Source of the DNA: Bifidobacterium merycicum DSM 6492
GTDB lineage: Bacteria > Actinomycetota > Actinomycetes > Actinomycetales > Bifidobacteriaceae
Assembly (NCBI RefSeq): GCF_900129045.1
Contig: NZ_FQTX01000001.1
Span: forward strand, 1 to 64,000
Reading direction: 5' to 3'
Length of the DNA stretch: 64,000 nucleotides
Of the stretch, positions 8,658 through 17,769 are shown one piece after another. Positions within the stretch are counted from its first letter, which is position 1; the number at the start of each line of letters is the position of its first letter. Below the pieces are notes generated by a model. The model saw only the letters and a program-made list of their open reading frames with translations. It ran no database searches and was not told the DNA's origin. Position numbers and translations under genes: made by a program.

Positions 8658-9333
8658 GCTTTGCCCTCTGCCATTTGACCAGTGCTTCGCCCAGCGTGGT
8701 GGTGCCGAGCTTGGAACGGGCGCGCATGGTGTAGGTTCGTACGGTCGCGGGCTTGACCCCCATCTGTTTCGCGACTTCCTTCGAACTCATACCGCGGGCG
8801 GTGAGATTCAGGGCCGTTATTTCGCTGAGCGTGAGCGTGGCCGCGGGATCCGACGGCATGCTGCTGATGCGGTCGTATGCGGCTTCCGCCGTTTCGAAAA
8901 TGACGTCTTCCTGCGACGTATATGGGAATACGCCGTCCTCATGCACGCTTCTGACAGCCTTCGCCAAAGTCATGAAATCGTTTTTCGTGATGATTCCCTG
9001 GACTCCTGCCTGAGCCGCATCCGCGGCATACATATCCAATGGATACGAGGTGAACGCGAGTATGCTCGGCGTGGGGCCGGTGGCTCTAAGCTGACGGCAG
9101 AGCATGGTTCCCGGCATATCGGACAAGGCCATGTCGACGAGGAGTACGTCGGGTAGGTGTTTGTTCTTACAGTGCGTCAACGCCTCTTGCCCGGTTTCGG
9201 ACGTCCACAGTATGGTGAGCGTCGGCGTATTCTCGATAAGCTTGCGTAACGCGTACAGGGTGATGGCATCGTTATCCACTATCGCCAGGGAAATGGATTC
9301 GCCCCTATCTCCATCAAAAGCCGCTTCTCTCAT
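8650..9333 (-). CDS. response regulator, NarL/LuxR family
   Basis: DNA-binding partner of the adjacent kinase. The receiver domain (residues about 14-130) has acidic pocket D20/D22 and phospho-acceptor D67 (DVLLVDMALSDMPG). The C-terminal LuxR-type HTH is intact (LTLSEITALNLTARGMSSKEVAKQMG near residues 165-190, then VRTYTMRARSKL). I chose the ATG at 9333 (MREAAFDG); the open frame continues upstream to 9516, but the receiver domain starts only about 14 residues after the chosen Met and the extra segment has no domain character. 227 aa. It is the first gene of a two-gene operon with the kinase. Confidence 0.85.
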   Translation of the reverse strand: MREAAFDGDRGESISLAIVDNDAITLYALRKLIENTPTLTILWTSETGQEALTHCKNKHLPDVLLVDMALSDMPGTMLCRQLRATGPTPSILAFTSYPLDMYAADAAQAGVQGIITKNDFMTLAKAVRSVHEDGVFPYTSQEDVIFETAEAAYDRISSMPSDPAATLTLSEITALNLTARGMSSKEVAKQMGVKPATVRTYTMRARSKLGTTTLGEALVKWQRAKHV

Positions 9334-9783
9334 GGTTCTGTAGCATACATCGAGGTGAAGTTTTACGTAGGCGTTTCCGCGCGTGCGATGATGCTTTAGC
9401 ACCGTGAAAAAGGGCTTGAAACCGCCGATCTGGAGTGATTCCACATGGTGATTCGGACGTATGGATACCGCGTTTTCCGTGGAAAGACAGCGAAAAAACG
9501 GTATTTGCGTCGTCATGGGGGCGCGACGGGGGTCAACATTTGTTGCACTTTGTGCATTTTTGCGTGGTGCCGCGTTTCATAGCGTTAAAGTGGAGCGCGG
9601 GTGAGGCCCTGAACTCAGATTGTGGCTGGTTTGTTGCGATGTTGCGGCGATTGATCCAGCCAGCCACTTCCGTCGAGTTCAGGCGAGGATGATATCGTTT
9701 TCAGCGCAACTGGGAAACCGAATCATGCGCTGGCATCGACGTGACCTCACATCGTGGGTGCGGGTAGCGCTATCTTGGAACCT
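9334..9783. other. divergent intergenic region with a long structured hairpin
   Basis: Lies between the response regulator and proS. A two-part inverted repeat is present: CCTGAACTC (9608-9616) with GAGTTCAGG (9675-9683), and inside it GTGGCTGG (9622-9629) with CCAGCCAC (9660-9667). proS itself seems to be transcribed from a separate -10 at 9771, so this structure is not its leader. It could be a terminator, a small RNA or an operator; I cannot decide. Confidence 0.35.
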
Positions 9784-9784
9784 A
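9771..9784 (+). promoter_or_regulatory. leaderless-type -10 of proS
   Basis: TATCTT at 9771-9776, seven bases, then the ATG at 9784. No SD is present, so the transcript probably begins at or next to the start codon. Confidence 0.55.
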
Positions 9785-11607
9785 TGACTTCCAATACTCT
9801 TCGTATGTCCACTATGTTTCTGCGCACACTGCGCGAAGACCCCGCCGATGCCGATGTGGTGTCCGACAGACTGCTGCAGCGTGCAGGCTACCTGCGCAAG
9901 GCGGCCCCCGGCATCTGGACCTGGCTGCCGCTGGGCCTGAACGTCCTGAACAAGATCGAGAACATCATCCGCGAGGAAATGGCCTCCATCCACGCCCAGG
10001 AAGTGCATTTCTCCGGCCTGCTGCCGCGCGAACCGTACGAGGCCACCCATCGTTGGGAAGAGTACGGCGACAACATCTTCCGTTTGAAGGATCGTCACGA
10101 GGCCGACTACCTGCTGGCCCCGACCCACGAGGAGATGTTCACCCTGCTGGTCAAGGACCTGTACTCCTCTTATAAGGATCTGCCGGTGACCCTGTACCAG
10201 ATCCAGACCAAGTACCGCGACGAGTTCCGCCCGCGTGCCGGCCTGATCCGCGGTCGTGAATTCATCATGAAGGACGCCTACTCCTTCACCCTCGACAAGG
10301 AGGGACTGGTCAAGGCCTACATGGACGAGCGCGGCGCATACGAGCGTATCTTCAAGCGTCTCGACCTCGACTACGTGCCCGTGCACGCCATGGCCGGCCC
10401 GATGGGCGGATTCGAATCCGAGGAATTCCTCGCCCCGATGGAGATCGGCGAAGACACCTTCGCGCAGTCCCCGTCCGGCAAGGCCTGGAACGTCGAAGCC
10501 TTGACTACCCCGGAACCGCCCGCAATCGACTACTCCAACACCCCTGCGGCCGAAAAGCGCCCGACCCCGGACGCCGGCACCATCGACCAGATGGTCGCCT
10601 TCGCCAACGCCAACCACCCGCGCACCGACGGCCGTGAATGGGAAGCCTCCGACATCCTGAAGAACGTTGTCATCGCAGTCAAGCATGCCGAGGACGAGAA
10701 CCACGAGGAACCGTGGCGCGAACTCGTGGTCGTGGGCGTGCCCGGCGATCGCGTGGTGGATATGAAGCGGCTTGAAGCGCAGTTCGCCCCCGCCGAAATC
10801 GAGGAAGCCACCGAAGAGGACCTTAAGAAGCACCCCGAACTCGTCAAGGGCTACATCGGACCGATGGTGCTCGGCCCGCAGGCGCGTGACGGCAAGAAGG
10901 CCGAAAACGCCGAGGAAACCGGCGACGCGCTGCGCTACCTGCTGGACGCGCATATCGCCCGCGGTTCCGCATGGTTCACCGGCGCCGACGAGGCCGGCGT
11001 GGATTACTACGATCTGGTGTACGGCCGCGACTTCGAAGCCGACGGCACCGTCGAGGCCGTGCAGGTCCGTCATGGCGATATGAGCCCCGACGGCTCCGGC
11101 CCGCTGAGCTTCGAGCGTGGCGTGGAAATCGGCCAGGTGTTCCAGCTCGGTCTCAAGTATTCCAACGCCCTGGGCCTGAAGGTGCTCGACCAGAACGGCA
11201 AGGCCGTTCCGGTGTGGATGGGCTCCTACGGTATCGGCGTGTCCCGCGTGATGGCCTGCATCGCCGAAACGCACCATGACGAGCGCGGCCTGGCCTGGCC
11301 GTCCTGCATCGCCCCCGCGCAGGTGCATGTGGTCGCCACCGGCAAGGACGAGAAGGCCTTCGACGGCGCCGAACAGCTGATCGCCGAACTGGAAGCCAAG
11401 GGTGTCGAAGTGATCTTCGACGACCGTAAGAAGGTCTCCCCGGGCGTGAAGTTCAAGGATGCCGAGCTGATCGGCGTGCCGCAGATCGCCGTGGTCGGCC
11501 GCGACTACGTGAACGACGGCACCATCGAGATCCGCGATCGCAACGGCGACAACAAGGTGGTGGTCCCCGCCGCCGAAGCCGTGGAGACGCTGCTCAAGCG
11601 CATCTGA
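9784..11607 (+). CDS. proS: proline--tRNA ligase
   Basis: Class II aminoacyl-tRNA synthetase that charges tRNA-Pro. It is the bacterial form with an editing (INS/YbaK-like) insertion between catalytic motifs 2 and 3. Visible are motif 1 around LRKAAPGIWTWLPLG, motif 2 TKYRDEFRPRAGLIRGREF, the editing insert (about residues 230-390), motif 3 GSYGIGVSRVMAC, and the C-terminal anticodon-binding domain ending with VEVIFDDRKKVSPGVKF. 607 aa, normal for this class. I use the ATG at 9784 (MTSNTLRMSTMFL) rather than an in-frame site 30 bp upstream, because of the leaderless -10. Confidence 0.95.
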   Translation: MTSNTLRMSTMFLRTLREDPADADVVSDRLLQRAGYLRKAAPGIWTWLPLGLNVLNKIENIIREEMASIHAQEVHFSGLLPREPYEATHRWEEYGDNIFRLKDRHEADYLLAPTHEEMFTLLVKDLYSSYKDLPVTLYQIQTKYRDEFRPRAGLIRGREFIMKDAYSFTLDKEGLVKAYMDERGAYERIFKRLDLDYVPVHAMAGPMGGFESEEFLAPMEIGEDTFAQSPSGKAWNVEALTTPEPPAIDYSNTPAAEKRPTPDAGTIDQMVAFANANHPRTDGREWEASDILKNVVIAVKHAEDENHEEPWRELVVVGVPGDRVVDMKRLEAQFAPAEIEEATEEDLKKHPELVKGYIGPMVLGPQARDGKKAENAEETGDALRYLLDAHIARGSAWFTGADEAGVDYYDLVYGRDFEADGTVEAVQVRHGDMSPDGSGPLSFERGVEIGQVFQLGLKYSNALGLKVLDQNGKAVPVWMGSYGIGVSRVMACIAETHHDERGLAWPSCIAPAQVHVVATGKDEKAFDGAEQLIAELEAKGVEVIFDDRKKVSPGVKFKDAELIGVPQIAVVGRDYVNDGTIEIRDRNGDNKVVVPAAEAVETLLKRI

Positions 11608-11665
11608 TCGGTTTGGACCGAGCGCCCTGGCCGTGACGGATCGCGGCCTATGGCGTGTGATGTCG

Positions 11666-11700
11666 AAATCCCCCGTATGCATGGCATGCGGGGGATTTTT
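11666..11700 (+). terminator. proS terminator
   Basis: AAATCCCCCGTATGC (11666-11680) pairs with GCATGCGGGGGATTT (11684-11698), 15 bp with one G-U pair and a 3-nt loop, followed by a T-run (ATTTTTCG). Confidence 0.9.
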
Positions 11701-11761
11701 CGTTGGTTGTTGGTTGTGGTGACGGTATTGGTGTCGGCTGTGGCGATGGCATCGGCGGCGC

Positions 11762-11798
11762 GGTGGATAACCCGAAGGTTATCCACCGGTTATCCACA
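11762..11798. repeat. three DnaA-box-like sequences, two as a perfect palindrome
   Basis: GGTGGATAACC (11762-11772) and GGTTATCCACC (11777-11787) form a perfect 11-bp inverted repeat around CGAA. Each arm contains a one-mismatch DnaA box. A perfect consensus box TTATCCACA follows at 11790-11798. They lie 143-180 bp upstream of the ssb start codon. They could be DnaA titration or regulatory sites; this is not the replication origin on present evidence, since dnaA and gyr genes are absent. Confidence 0.6.
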
Positions 11799-11940
11799 AC
11801 ACGCCCGGCGTTGGGCGTGTCGACCACAGGGGTCGATTCCGCTGGCTTGGGGGACCGGTGCTACGGCATGCTTGGAACACCGCATTGCCTCAACGGCGCG
11901 GCGGTGCGGTCCAACTCGTTGCCGACGGAAAGGAAACATC

Positions 11941-12651
11941 ATGGCAGGGCAGCAAGGAACCATCACGCTTACCGGCAATCTCGGCATGGATCCCGTGAGT
12001 TTCTCCCGCGATCCGAACAATCCGGCATGTTCGTTCAATGTGGGGGTCTCCTCCGGGTATTTCGACCAGTCCGCGCAAGCATGGCGATCGCGGGAAACCG
12101 TATGGATCAAGGTCCGTGCATACCGGACGCTGGCCACCAACGTGATGCAGTCGTTGCACAAGGGTGATGCGGTGGTCGTGACGGGCGCATTGCGTATGGA
12201 TCGCTGGACGAAGGATGGAGTGAACCGCACGGCGCTCGTGATGGATGCCAGCGCGGTCGGGCATGACCTGAACTATGGCGCATCCACGTTCTTCAGAATG
12301 AACCGTGCGCAGCAAGGAAATGGGGATACGGGGAATGCCGGCGGGGCTCCCGGCGGCGGTGCCATGGGCGGGACTGGCGGCGTGGGCATCGACCCCTACG
12401 CGCAGGCGGGTGGAACGCCGCAGCCGCAATATGACGCACAGCTGCAGAACGGTATGCAGAACGGTATGCAGAACGGTATGTCAAGCAATATGCAAAACGG
12501 CGGCGCGCTGGACGGGTTCGCGCCCAATGGCGCGGTCCCGTCCGGAACACCGCCGCAAACCGGTCAATCACCGAACACTGGAGGTCAACAGCATGTGGCG
12601 CAAAGCCAGTTTGAATCTACCGTCAACCCCTCCGAGGAACCGGAGTTCTGA
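11941..12651 (+). CDS. ssb: single-stranded DNA-binding protein
   Basis: Binds ssDNA during replication, repair and recombination. The N-terminal 110 residues form the OB fold (GTITLTGNLGMDP, ETVWIKVRAYRTLATNVMQSLHKGDAVVVTGAL). A Gly/Gln/Asn-rich linker follows, with a triple NGMQ-type repeat, and the acidic tip ends EEPEF, the likely docking site for partner proteins. 236 aa. The start is at 11941, preceded by AAAGGAA. Because ssb here stands alone (no rpsF or rpsR next to it), it may be a second, paralogous SSB; that is inference. Confidence 0.85.
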   Translation: MAGQQGTITLTGNLGMDPVSFSRDPNNPACSFNVGVSSGYFDQSAQAWRSRETVWIKVRAYRTLATNVMQSLHKGDAVVVTGALRMDRWTKDGVNRTALVMDASAVGHDLNYGASTFFRMNRAQQGNGDTGNAGGAPGGGAMGGTGGVGIDPYAQAGGTPQPQYDAQLQNGMQNGMQNGMSSNMQNGGALDGFAPNGAVPSGTPPQTGQSPNTGGQQHVAQSQFESTVNPSEEPEF

Positions 12652-12663
12652 TCGTGGGAAACA

Positions 12664-14745
12664 TCACCAGATGCGCACACGGTCGGCCGGATCGAGCCAC
12701 ATGGCATCACCCTCATGCACATCGAATGCCTTGGCGAACAGATCCACATTGCGCACGATGCCGTTGGTACGGCACTCCGCGGGAGAATGCGGGTCGATCT
12801 GCAGATACTGTTCGGCCAGCTCGTCACGGTTCTTCGTACGCCAGATGGAAGCGTAGCTCAGGAAGAAACGCTGCAGGCCGGTGAATCCGTCGATGACCGG
12901 AGCATCGTCAAGAGACGCCTCGATGGCCTGTGCGGAAGCGTCCTTCTCACGCCCCGCCACCTCGTCGAGCGCGAAGGCATAGGCCTTCAACGCGATGTTG
13001 ACGCCGCCGAGATCGCCGATGTTCTCGCCAATGGTGAGCGCTCCGTTGACATGAGGCGCCTTATCCGGTTCGTCGGCGTACTTTTCGGCGAGCTGCGCGG
13101 GCACGAAAGCGTTGTACTGCTCGATCAGAGCCTTCGTGCGGGCTTCGAAGTTCGCCTTATCCTCCGGGGTCCACCAGTCGTGAAGCTTGCCGTCGCCGTC
13201 ATACTGCGAGCCCTGATCGTCGAAGCCGTGACCGATCTCATGGCCGATCACCGCGCCGATGCCGCCATAGTTCGCCGCATCCTCGGCATCCGGGTCGAAG
13301 AACGGCGGTTGCAGGATCGCCGCGGGGAACACGATGACATTCATGGACGGCTCGTAATAGGCGTTCACCGTCTGCGGGTTCATCAGCCATTCGTCCTTAT
13401 CGACGGGCTTACCGGCCTTGGAAAGCTGATAGCCGGTCTCGTACAGGGACGCGGCCTGCATGTTCCTGGCCAGCGGCGCGTCCTCGCTCAGATGCAGCGC
13501 CGAATAGTCACGCCAATGGTTCGTGTAGCCGATCTTCGCGGTGAACTTGCCGAGCTTCTCCAACGCCTTGGCCTTGGTATCCTCGCCCAGCCAATCGGAA
13601 TTCGTGATGGAAGCGCGGTAGGCGTCGATGAGGTTCGACACCAGCTGTTCCATGCGCTTCTTGGAGCTTTCGGGGAAATGACGGCGCACATATTCGACGC
13701 CGACATCCTCGCCACATACGCCGTTGACCAGGCTGACCGCACGCTTCCAACGTTCACGCTGCACCTTCTGGCCGGACAGCACCTTGCCGTAGAAATCGAA
13801 GTTCGTCTCATCGAATCGTGCGCTCAGCATGGAAGCCGACCCGATGATCATATGCACGCGGGCCCACAGCTTCAGATCCTCCAAATCACTGGCCTGCCAG
13901 AAGGAATCAAGGCCTTCCAGGAAGCTCGGCTCATGCACGATCGTACGGTTCAGGATGGTATGGAAGTCGATCGGCTGATCGGCGGACGCTTCGGACGCAT
14001 CATACGCCTCCTGCCAGGATTCGACCCACGAATTCAGGTCGAAATGCGACAACACGGCGGACAATTCGTCGTAATGGGTCGGATTGTAGGTCTTCACCGA
14101 ATCACGGGTGGCGACATTATCCCAATGATGCTTGGCGAGCTTCGTCTCGACCGTGAGGAAACGCTCGGCCATCTCATTGGCTGCCACCTCGTCGGCGGCA
14201 TAGCCTGCGTTCGACAGCTGGGCGGCGACCATCTCGACATAGGCACGGCGGATCGGCTCATAATGATCCTCGCGGTAGTACGCCTCATCGGGAAGGCCGA
14301 GGCCATCCTGCTCGATATGCGCGATGTTGACATCCGGATCGCCGGGGTCACCGTAAATGGCCATGCTGAACAGGTCGGGGCCGCCGGTGGGATTGACGAA
14401 GCCAAGCGCACGGGTCAGATCGGCCTTGGTTTCCGACTCGTCGATGAGATTCAGCGCTTCGCGGATCGGCTCGATGCCAGCCTTCTTGATGGCATCGGTG
14501 TCAAGGAAGGAGCGGTATATCGTGCGGGACAGCGTCGCCGGGCAATCCTCCTCCTCGAGAATATTCCTAATCTGATTCTGCGCATCCTCGGCGAGCTTGT
14601 CGAAGGAACCATAACGGGAACGGTCGTCTGGCAGACGATACGTGTCGATCCACGGGCCGTTGACGTAACGGAACAGGTCGGCGGAAGGCTTGATGACGGA
14701 TGAGAACGATGCCGGATCGATGCCGGACTTCAATGCTTCAATCAT
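12664..14745 (-). CDS. pepO: M13-family zinc metallopeptidase (PepO-like)
   Basis: Neprilysin-type oligopeptidase, probably cytoplasmic because no signal or membrane segment precedes the peptidase domain. Zinc motif HEIGH is near residue 501 (VIGHEIGHGFDDQGS), with the third ligand in ENIGDLGG (ExxxD) about 60 residues later. NAYYEPSMNVIVFPAAI is the conserved NAxY region. The C-terminus ends RVRIW, typical of M13 enzymes, which usually end in W. 693 aa. I chose ATG 14745 (MIEALKSGIDP) although the frame extends upstream, because a TAGGCT -10 lies seven bases before it. It is convergent with ssb. Confidence 0.9.
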   Translation of the reverse strand: MIEALKSGIDPASFSSVIKPSADLFRYVNGPWIDTYRLPDDRSRYGSFDKLAEDAQNQIRNILEEEDCPATLSRTIYRSFLDTDAIKKAGIEPIREALNLIDESETKADLTRALGFVNPTGGPDLFSMAIYGDPGDPDVNIAHIEQDGLGLPDEAYYREDHYEPIRRAYVEMVAAQLSNAGYAADEVAANEMAERFLTVETKLAKHHWDNVATRDSVKTYNPTHYDELSAVLSHFDLNSWVESWQEAYDASEASADQPIDFHTILNRTIVHEPSFLEGLDSFWQASDLEDLKLWARVHMIIGSASMLSARFDETNFDFYGKVLSGQKVQRERWKRAVSLVNGVCGEDVGVEYVRRHFPESSKKRMEQLVSNLIDAYRASITNSDWLGEDTKAKALEKLGKFTAKIGYTNHWRDYSALHLSEDAPLARNMQAASLYETGYQLSKAGKPVDKDEWLMNPQTVNAYYEPSMNVIVFPAAILQPPFFDPDAEDAANYGGIGAVIGHEIGHGFDDQGSQYDGDGKLHDWWTPEDKANFEARTKALIEQYNAFVPAQLAEKYADEPDKAPHVNGALTIGENIGDLGGVNIALKAYAFALDEVAGREKDASAQAIEASLDDAPVIDGFTGLQRFFLSYASIWRTKNRDELAEQYLQIDPHSPAECRTNGIVRNVDLFAKAFDVHEGDAMWLDPADRVRIW

Positions 14746-14758
14746 AACGCCAAGCCTA
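14745..14758 (-). promoter_or_regulatory. leaderless-type -10 of the M13 peptidase gene
   Basis: On the minus strand TAGGCT (14758-14753), then TGGCGTT, then ATG at 14745. No SD. Confidence 0.5.
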
Positions 14759-14907
14759 GCCGCAGCCACACCCGTGGCCCAAAATCTTACAAATCGCGGA
14801 TTCTGTACGTACCGCAAACCGCGAACGGCTCGTACCATGGAAGGCACTCTCCCCGGAAGGGGAACGAACCGGCCGCGGTCTCCATACGCGACCGGAAAGG
14901 AGGAACC

Positions 14908-15513
14908 ATGACTGACTTCAACTCGATGAACAACATGCCCAACGGAGGCATGGACCCGTTCCGTCTCATCGAACAGGCGCTGCCACAGCACGCCAAGAAC
15001 CGCATCCGCGGCATGTACGGGGTGATCGGCATCGCATCCGTCCTGCTCGGTGTGGCACTGCTGTTCTGGCCCGGGCGCACCCTCGTCGTCGCGGCGGTCA
15101 TGCTGGGCATATACCTGCTCATCTCCGGCATGGTCCGCATCGTCACCGCCATCGTCGAACTCGGACTGCCGGGCGGCTGGCGCGTGCTCGGCGTGCTGTT
15201 CGGCGCATTGATGGTGGTCGGCGGCGTCATCATCGTCAGAAACACCTCGCTGTCCGCGACCATGATCACCATGCTGTTCACCATGACCATCGGCATCGGC
15301 TGGCTGCTCGAAGGCATCATGACCCTATTCGAATGCTGGAACCTGCCGAGTTCGGCCTGGTCGGTGATCTACGCACTGCTTTCCATCGTCGCCGGTTTCG
15401 TGGCCCTGTTCAACCCGTTCACCTCAACCGTATGGCTGCTGATGTTCGTCGCCATCGCCCTCGTCGTGATCGGCATCATGGCCATCATCCGTGCGATTCG
15501 TTTCGGAAAGTAA
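14908..15513 (+). CDS. DUF308 / HdeD-like membrane protein
   Basis: Integral-membrane protein of the HdeD/DUF308 family; the function is not settled, though some members are linked to acid or other stress. After a polar 35-residue N-terminus there are six hydrophobic helices in three pairs (about 41-58, 62-82, 90-108, 116-135, 145-165, 170-195), fitting the internal repeat of the family. 201 aa. The SD GAAAGGAGG lies 6-7 bases before ATG 14908. The next gene, map, begins 24 bp downstream with its own leaderless promoter. Confidence 0.8.
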   Translation: MTDFNSMNNMPNGGMDPFRLIEQALPQHAKNRIRGMYGVIGIASVLLGVALLFWPGRTLVVAAVMLGIYLLISGMVRIVTAIVELGLPGGWRVLGVLFGALMVVGGVIIVRNTSLSATMITMLFTMTIGIGWLLEGIMTLFECWNLPSSAWSVIYALLSIVAGFVALFNPFTSTVWLLMFVAIALVVIGIMAIIRAIRFGK

Positions 15514-15524
15514 GAAGGGTGTCC

Positions 15525-15538
15525 TAGTCTAGGAACCA
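15525..15538 (+). promoter_or_regulatory. leaderless-type -10 of map
   Basis: TAGTCT (15525-15530), seven bases (AGGAACC), ATG at 15538. Confidence 0.55.
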
Positions 15539-16314
15539 TGATCGAAATCAAGACAGCCTCCGAAATCGAGGCGATGAAGCCCGCAGGACGTTTCGTCGCG
15601 GGCATCCTCAAGGAACTCAAGGAAACCACCAAGGTCGGCACCAACCTGCTGGAAATCGACGAATTCGTGCACAAGAAGATCGTCGACTGCAAAGGCGCCG
15701 AATCCTGCTACGTGGATTACGCCCCGGATTTCGGAACCGGTCCGTTCGCCCACTACATCTGCACGTCCGTCAACGACGCCGTGCTGCACGGCGTACCGTA
15801 CGACTACAGCCTGAAAGACGGCGATCTGGTCAGCCTCGACCTCGCCATCAGCGTGAACGGCTGGGTCGCCGACTCCGCGATCAGCTTCGTGGTCGGCAAC
15901 GACCCCGACCCGGAAGACCTGAGGATCATCAAGTGTACCGAGGAAGCACTCGCCGCTGCCATCGACGCGGCCCAAGCCGGCAACCGTCTGGGTGACGTCT
16001 GCAACGTCATCGGCGATGTGGCACGCACCTACGGCTATCCGATCAACCTCGAATTCGGCGGCCACGGCGTGGGCCACGTCATGCACGGCGACCCGCACGT
16101 GCCGAACGACGGCAAGGCACACCATGGTTACAAGCTGCGCCCGGGCCTGGTCATCGCCATCGAACCGTGGTTCCTCAAGACCACCGACGAGATCTACCAG
16201 GATCCGAAGGACGGCTGGACCCTGCGTTCCGAGGACGGATCCCGCGGCGCGCACAGCGAACACACCATCGCCATCACCGACAACGGTCCGCTGATCCTCA
16301 CGAAGCGCGACTGA
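15538..16314 (+). CDS. map: methionine aminopeptidase, type I
   Basis: Removes the initiator Met from nascent proteins; dimetal enzyme. The five ligands are recognisable: two Asp in LVSLDLAISVNGWVADSAIS, His in GHGVGHVMHGDP, Glu in VIAIEPWF, and Glu in HSEHTIAI. 258 aa, normal for type Ia with no N-terminal extension. A strong terminator follows at 16347-16380. The gene is not in the usual secY-adk-map ribosomal cluster, so a second map may exist elsewhere. Confidence 0.93.
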   Translation: MIEIKTASEIEAMKPAGRFVAGILKELKETTKVGTNLLEIDEFVHKKIVDCKGAESCYVDYAPDFGTGPFAHYICTSVNDAVLHGVPYDYSLKDGDLVSLDLAISVNGWVADSAISFVVGNDPDPEDLRIIKCTEEALAAAIDAAQAGNRLGDVCNVIGDVARTYGYPINLEFGGHGVGHVMHGDPHVPNDGKAHHGYKLRPGLVIAIEPWFLKTTDEIYQDPKDGWTLRSEDGSRGAHSEHTIAITDNGPLILTKRD

Positions 16315-16346
16315 ACCTGATCGGACCCGACAATGGGGCCGGGATA

Positions 16347-16380
16347 AAGCCTCCCTTCCTCCGGGAAGGGAGGCCTTTTG
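16347..16380 (+). terminator. map terminator
   Basis: AAGCCTCCCTTC and GAAGGGAGGCCTT pair with one bulge, followed by TTTTGCTTTTTG. Confidence 0.85.
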
Positions 16381-16466
16381 CTTTTTGAGATAACAAGCGT
16401 CGGCGCAACACCGGTGCCCTATAGTTGAGCGATATTCACGAATCAACGGTGTAAGGAGCACGCGAT

Positions 16467-17759
16467 ATGGCCACAGCCCAGCTGCGCATCGACTCGAACA
16501 ACTTCACCCTTCCGTTGGTGGAAGCCACCGCCGGTGCCAACGGCATCGTCGTGTCCGATCTGAGAAACGACGGCTGGGTGACGCTCGACCCGGGCTTCCT
16601 GACCACAGCGCAGTGCGAATCGAAGATCACATACATCGACGGCAAGAACTCCATCCTGCGCTACCGCGGCTACTCGATCGAGCAGCTGTGCGAACGGTCC
16701 GACTTCCTTGAAGTGGCCTGGCTGCTACGCCACGGCGAACTGCCCAGCAAGGAACAGTACGACCGATTCATCTCCGACATCAACCACCGCACGATGGTGG
16801 GGGAGGACTTCCGCACCTTCATGGGATCCTTCCCGCGCACCGCGCACCCGATGAGCGTCATGGCCTCCGCGGTGAACGCGCTCGCCACCTTCTACCCGGA
16901 CACCACCGACATCAACGATTCCGACCAGCTCGATGAAGCGGCCACCATCATCATGGCGAAGGCCCGTACCATCGTGAGCTACATCTTCCGCCGTCGCCGC
17001 GATGAGCCGATGCTGTACCCCGATTACTCGCGTGGCTACGTCGACGATTTCCTGCGCATGTGCTTCGCCGTGCCGTACGAGCCGTTCGAATCCGACCCGC
17101 TGTACGTGCACGCGCTCGGCAGACTGCTCATCATCCACGCCGATCATGAGCAGAACTGCTCCACCTCCGTGGTGCGCATCGCCGGATCCGCGCACGCCAA
17201 CCTGTACTCCGCCGTCGCCGCCGGCATCAACGCGCTGTCCGGACCGCTGCATGGCGGTGCGAACGAGGCCGTGCTCCGCCAGCTTAAGGCAATTCGCGAC
17301 TCGGACAAGACCGTGAAGGAGTTCGTGGAGGACGCCAAGGCCAACGGCCAGCGTATCTCCGGACTCGGCCACCGCGTATACAAGTCGTACGATCCGCGTG
17401 CGGCGATCGCCAAGGGCTACTTGGAGAAGATCATGGGGCGTGCCGATACGCTCAAACTGCCTGCGGACGAACGCGCGCTGTTCGAGGTCGCCACCGAATT
17501 GGAGGAGATCGCGTTGAACGACGACTACTTCGTCTCCCGCCATCTGTACCCGAACGTCGACTTCTACACGGGTCTGATCTACCGTGCCATCGGCTTCGAC
17601 CCGGCCATGTTCACCACGCTGTTCGCGCTTGGTCGTATTCCGGGCTGGATCGCGCAGTACCGCGAGATGCTCGCCGATCCGAACACGAAGATCGGCCGTC
17701 CGCGTCAGGTGTACACCGGCTATACGAAGCGCGACTACATTCCCATGGAAGAACGCTGA
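16467..17759 (+). CDS. gltA: citrate synthase
   Basis: Condenses acetyl-CoA and oxaloacetate to citrate. In bifidobacteria this feeds glutamate synthesis, as the TCA cycle is incomplete. Recognisable type-II features: WLLRHGELP, SFPRTAHPMSVMASAVNAL, the catalytic His regions DHEQNCSTSVVRIAGSAHANLYS and LHGGANEAVL, GLGHRVYKSYDPRA, and C-terminal Asp in NVDFYTGLIYRAIGF. 430 aa, full length. The SD GTAAGGAG lies 11 bases before ATG 16467. Downstream a 26-bp perfect palindrome separates it from convergent dapD. Confidence 0.95.
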   Translation: MATAQLRIDSNNFTLPLVEATAGANGIVVSDLRNDGWVTLDPGFLTTAQCESKITYIDGKNSILRYRGYSIEQLCERSDFLEVAWLLRHGELPSKEQYDRFISDINHRTMVGEDFRTFMGSFPRTAHPMSVMASAVNALATFYPDTTDINDSDQLDEAATIIMAKARTIVSYIFRRRRDEPMLYPDYSRGYVDDFLRMCFAVPYEPFESDPLYVHALGRLLIIHADHEQNCSTSVVRIAGSAHANLYSAVAAGINALSGPLHGGANEAVLRQLKAIRDSDKTVKEFVEDAKANGQRISGLGHRVYKSYDPRAAIAKGYLEKIMGRADTLKLPADERALFEVATELEEIALNDDYFVSRHLYPNVDFYTGLIYRAIGFDPAMFTTLFALGRIPGWIAQYREMLADPNTKIGRPRQVYTGYTKRDYIPMEER

Positions 17760-17769
17760 TTCCCGCCGC

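Noticed and set aside
9334..9783. T-box riboswitch for proS
   Set aside because: No T-box consensus or specifier-loop/terminator arrangement, and proS seems to be transcribed from a -10 directly at its start codon.
11762..11798. Chromosomal replication origin
   Set aside because: Three DnaA boxes only; no dnaA, dnaN, recF or gyrB, and no AT-rich unwinding region next to them.
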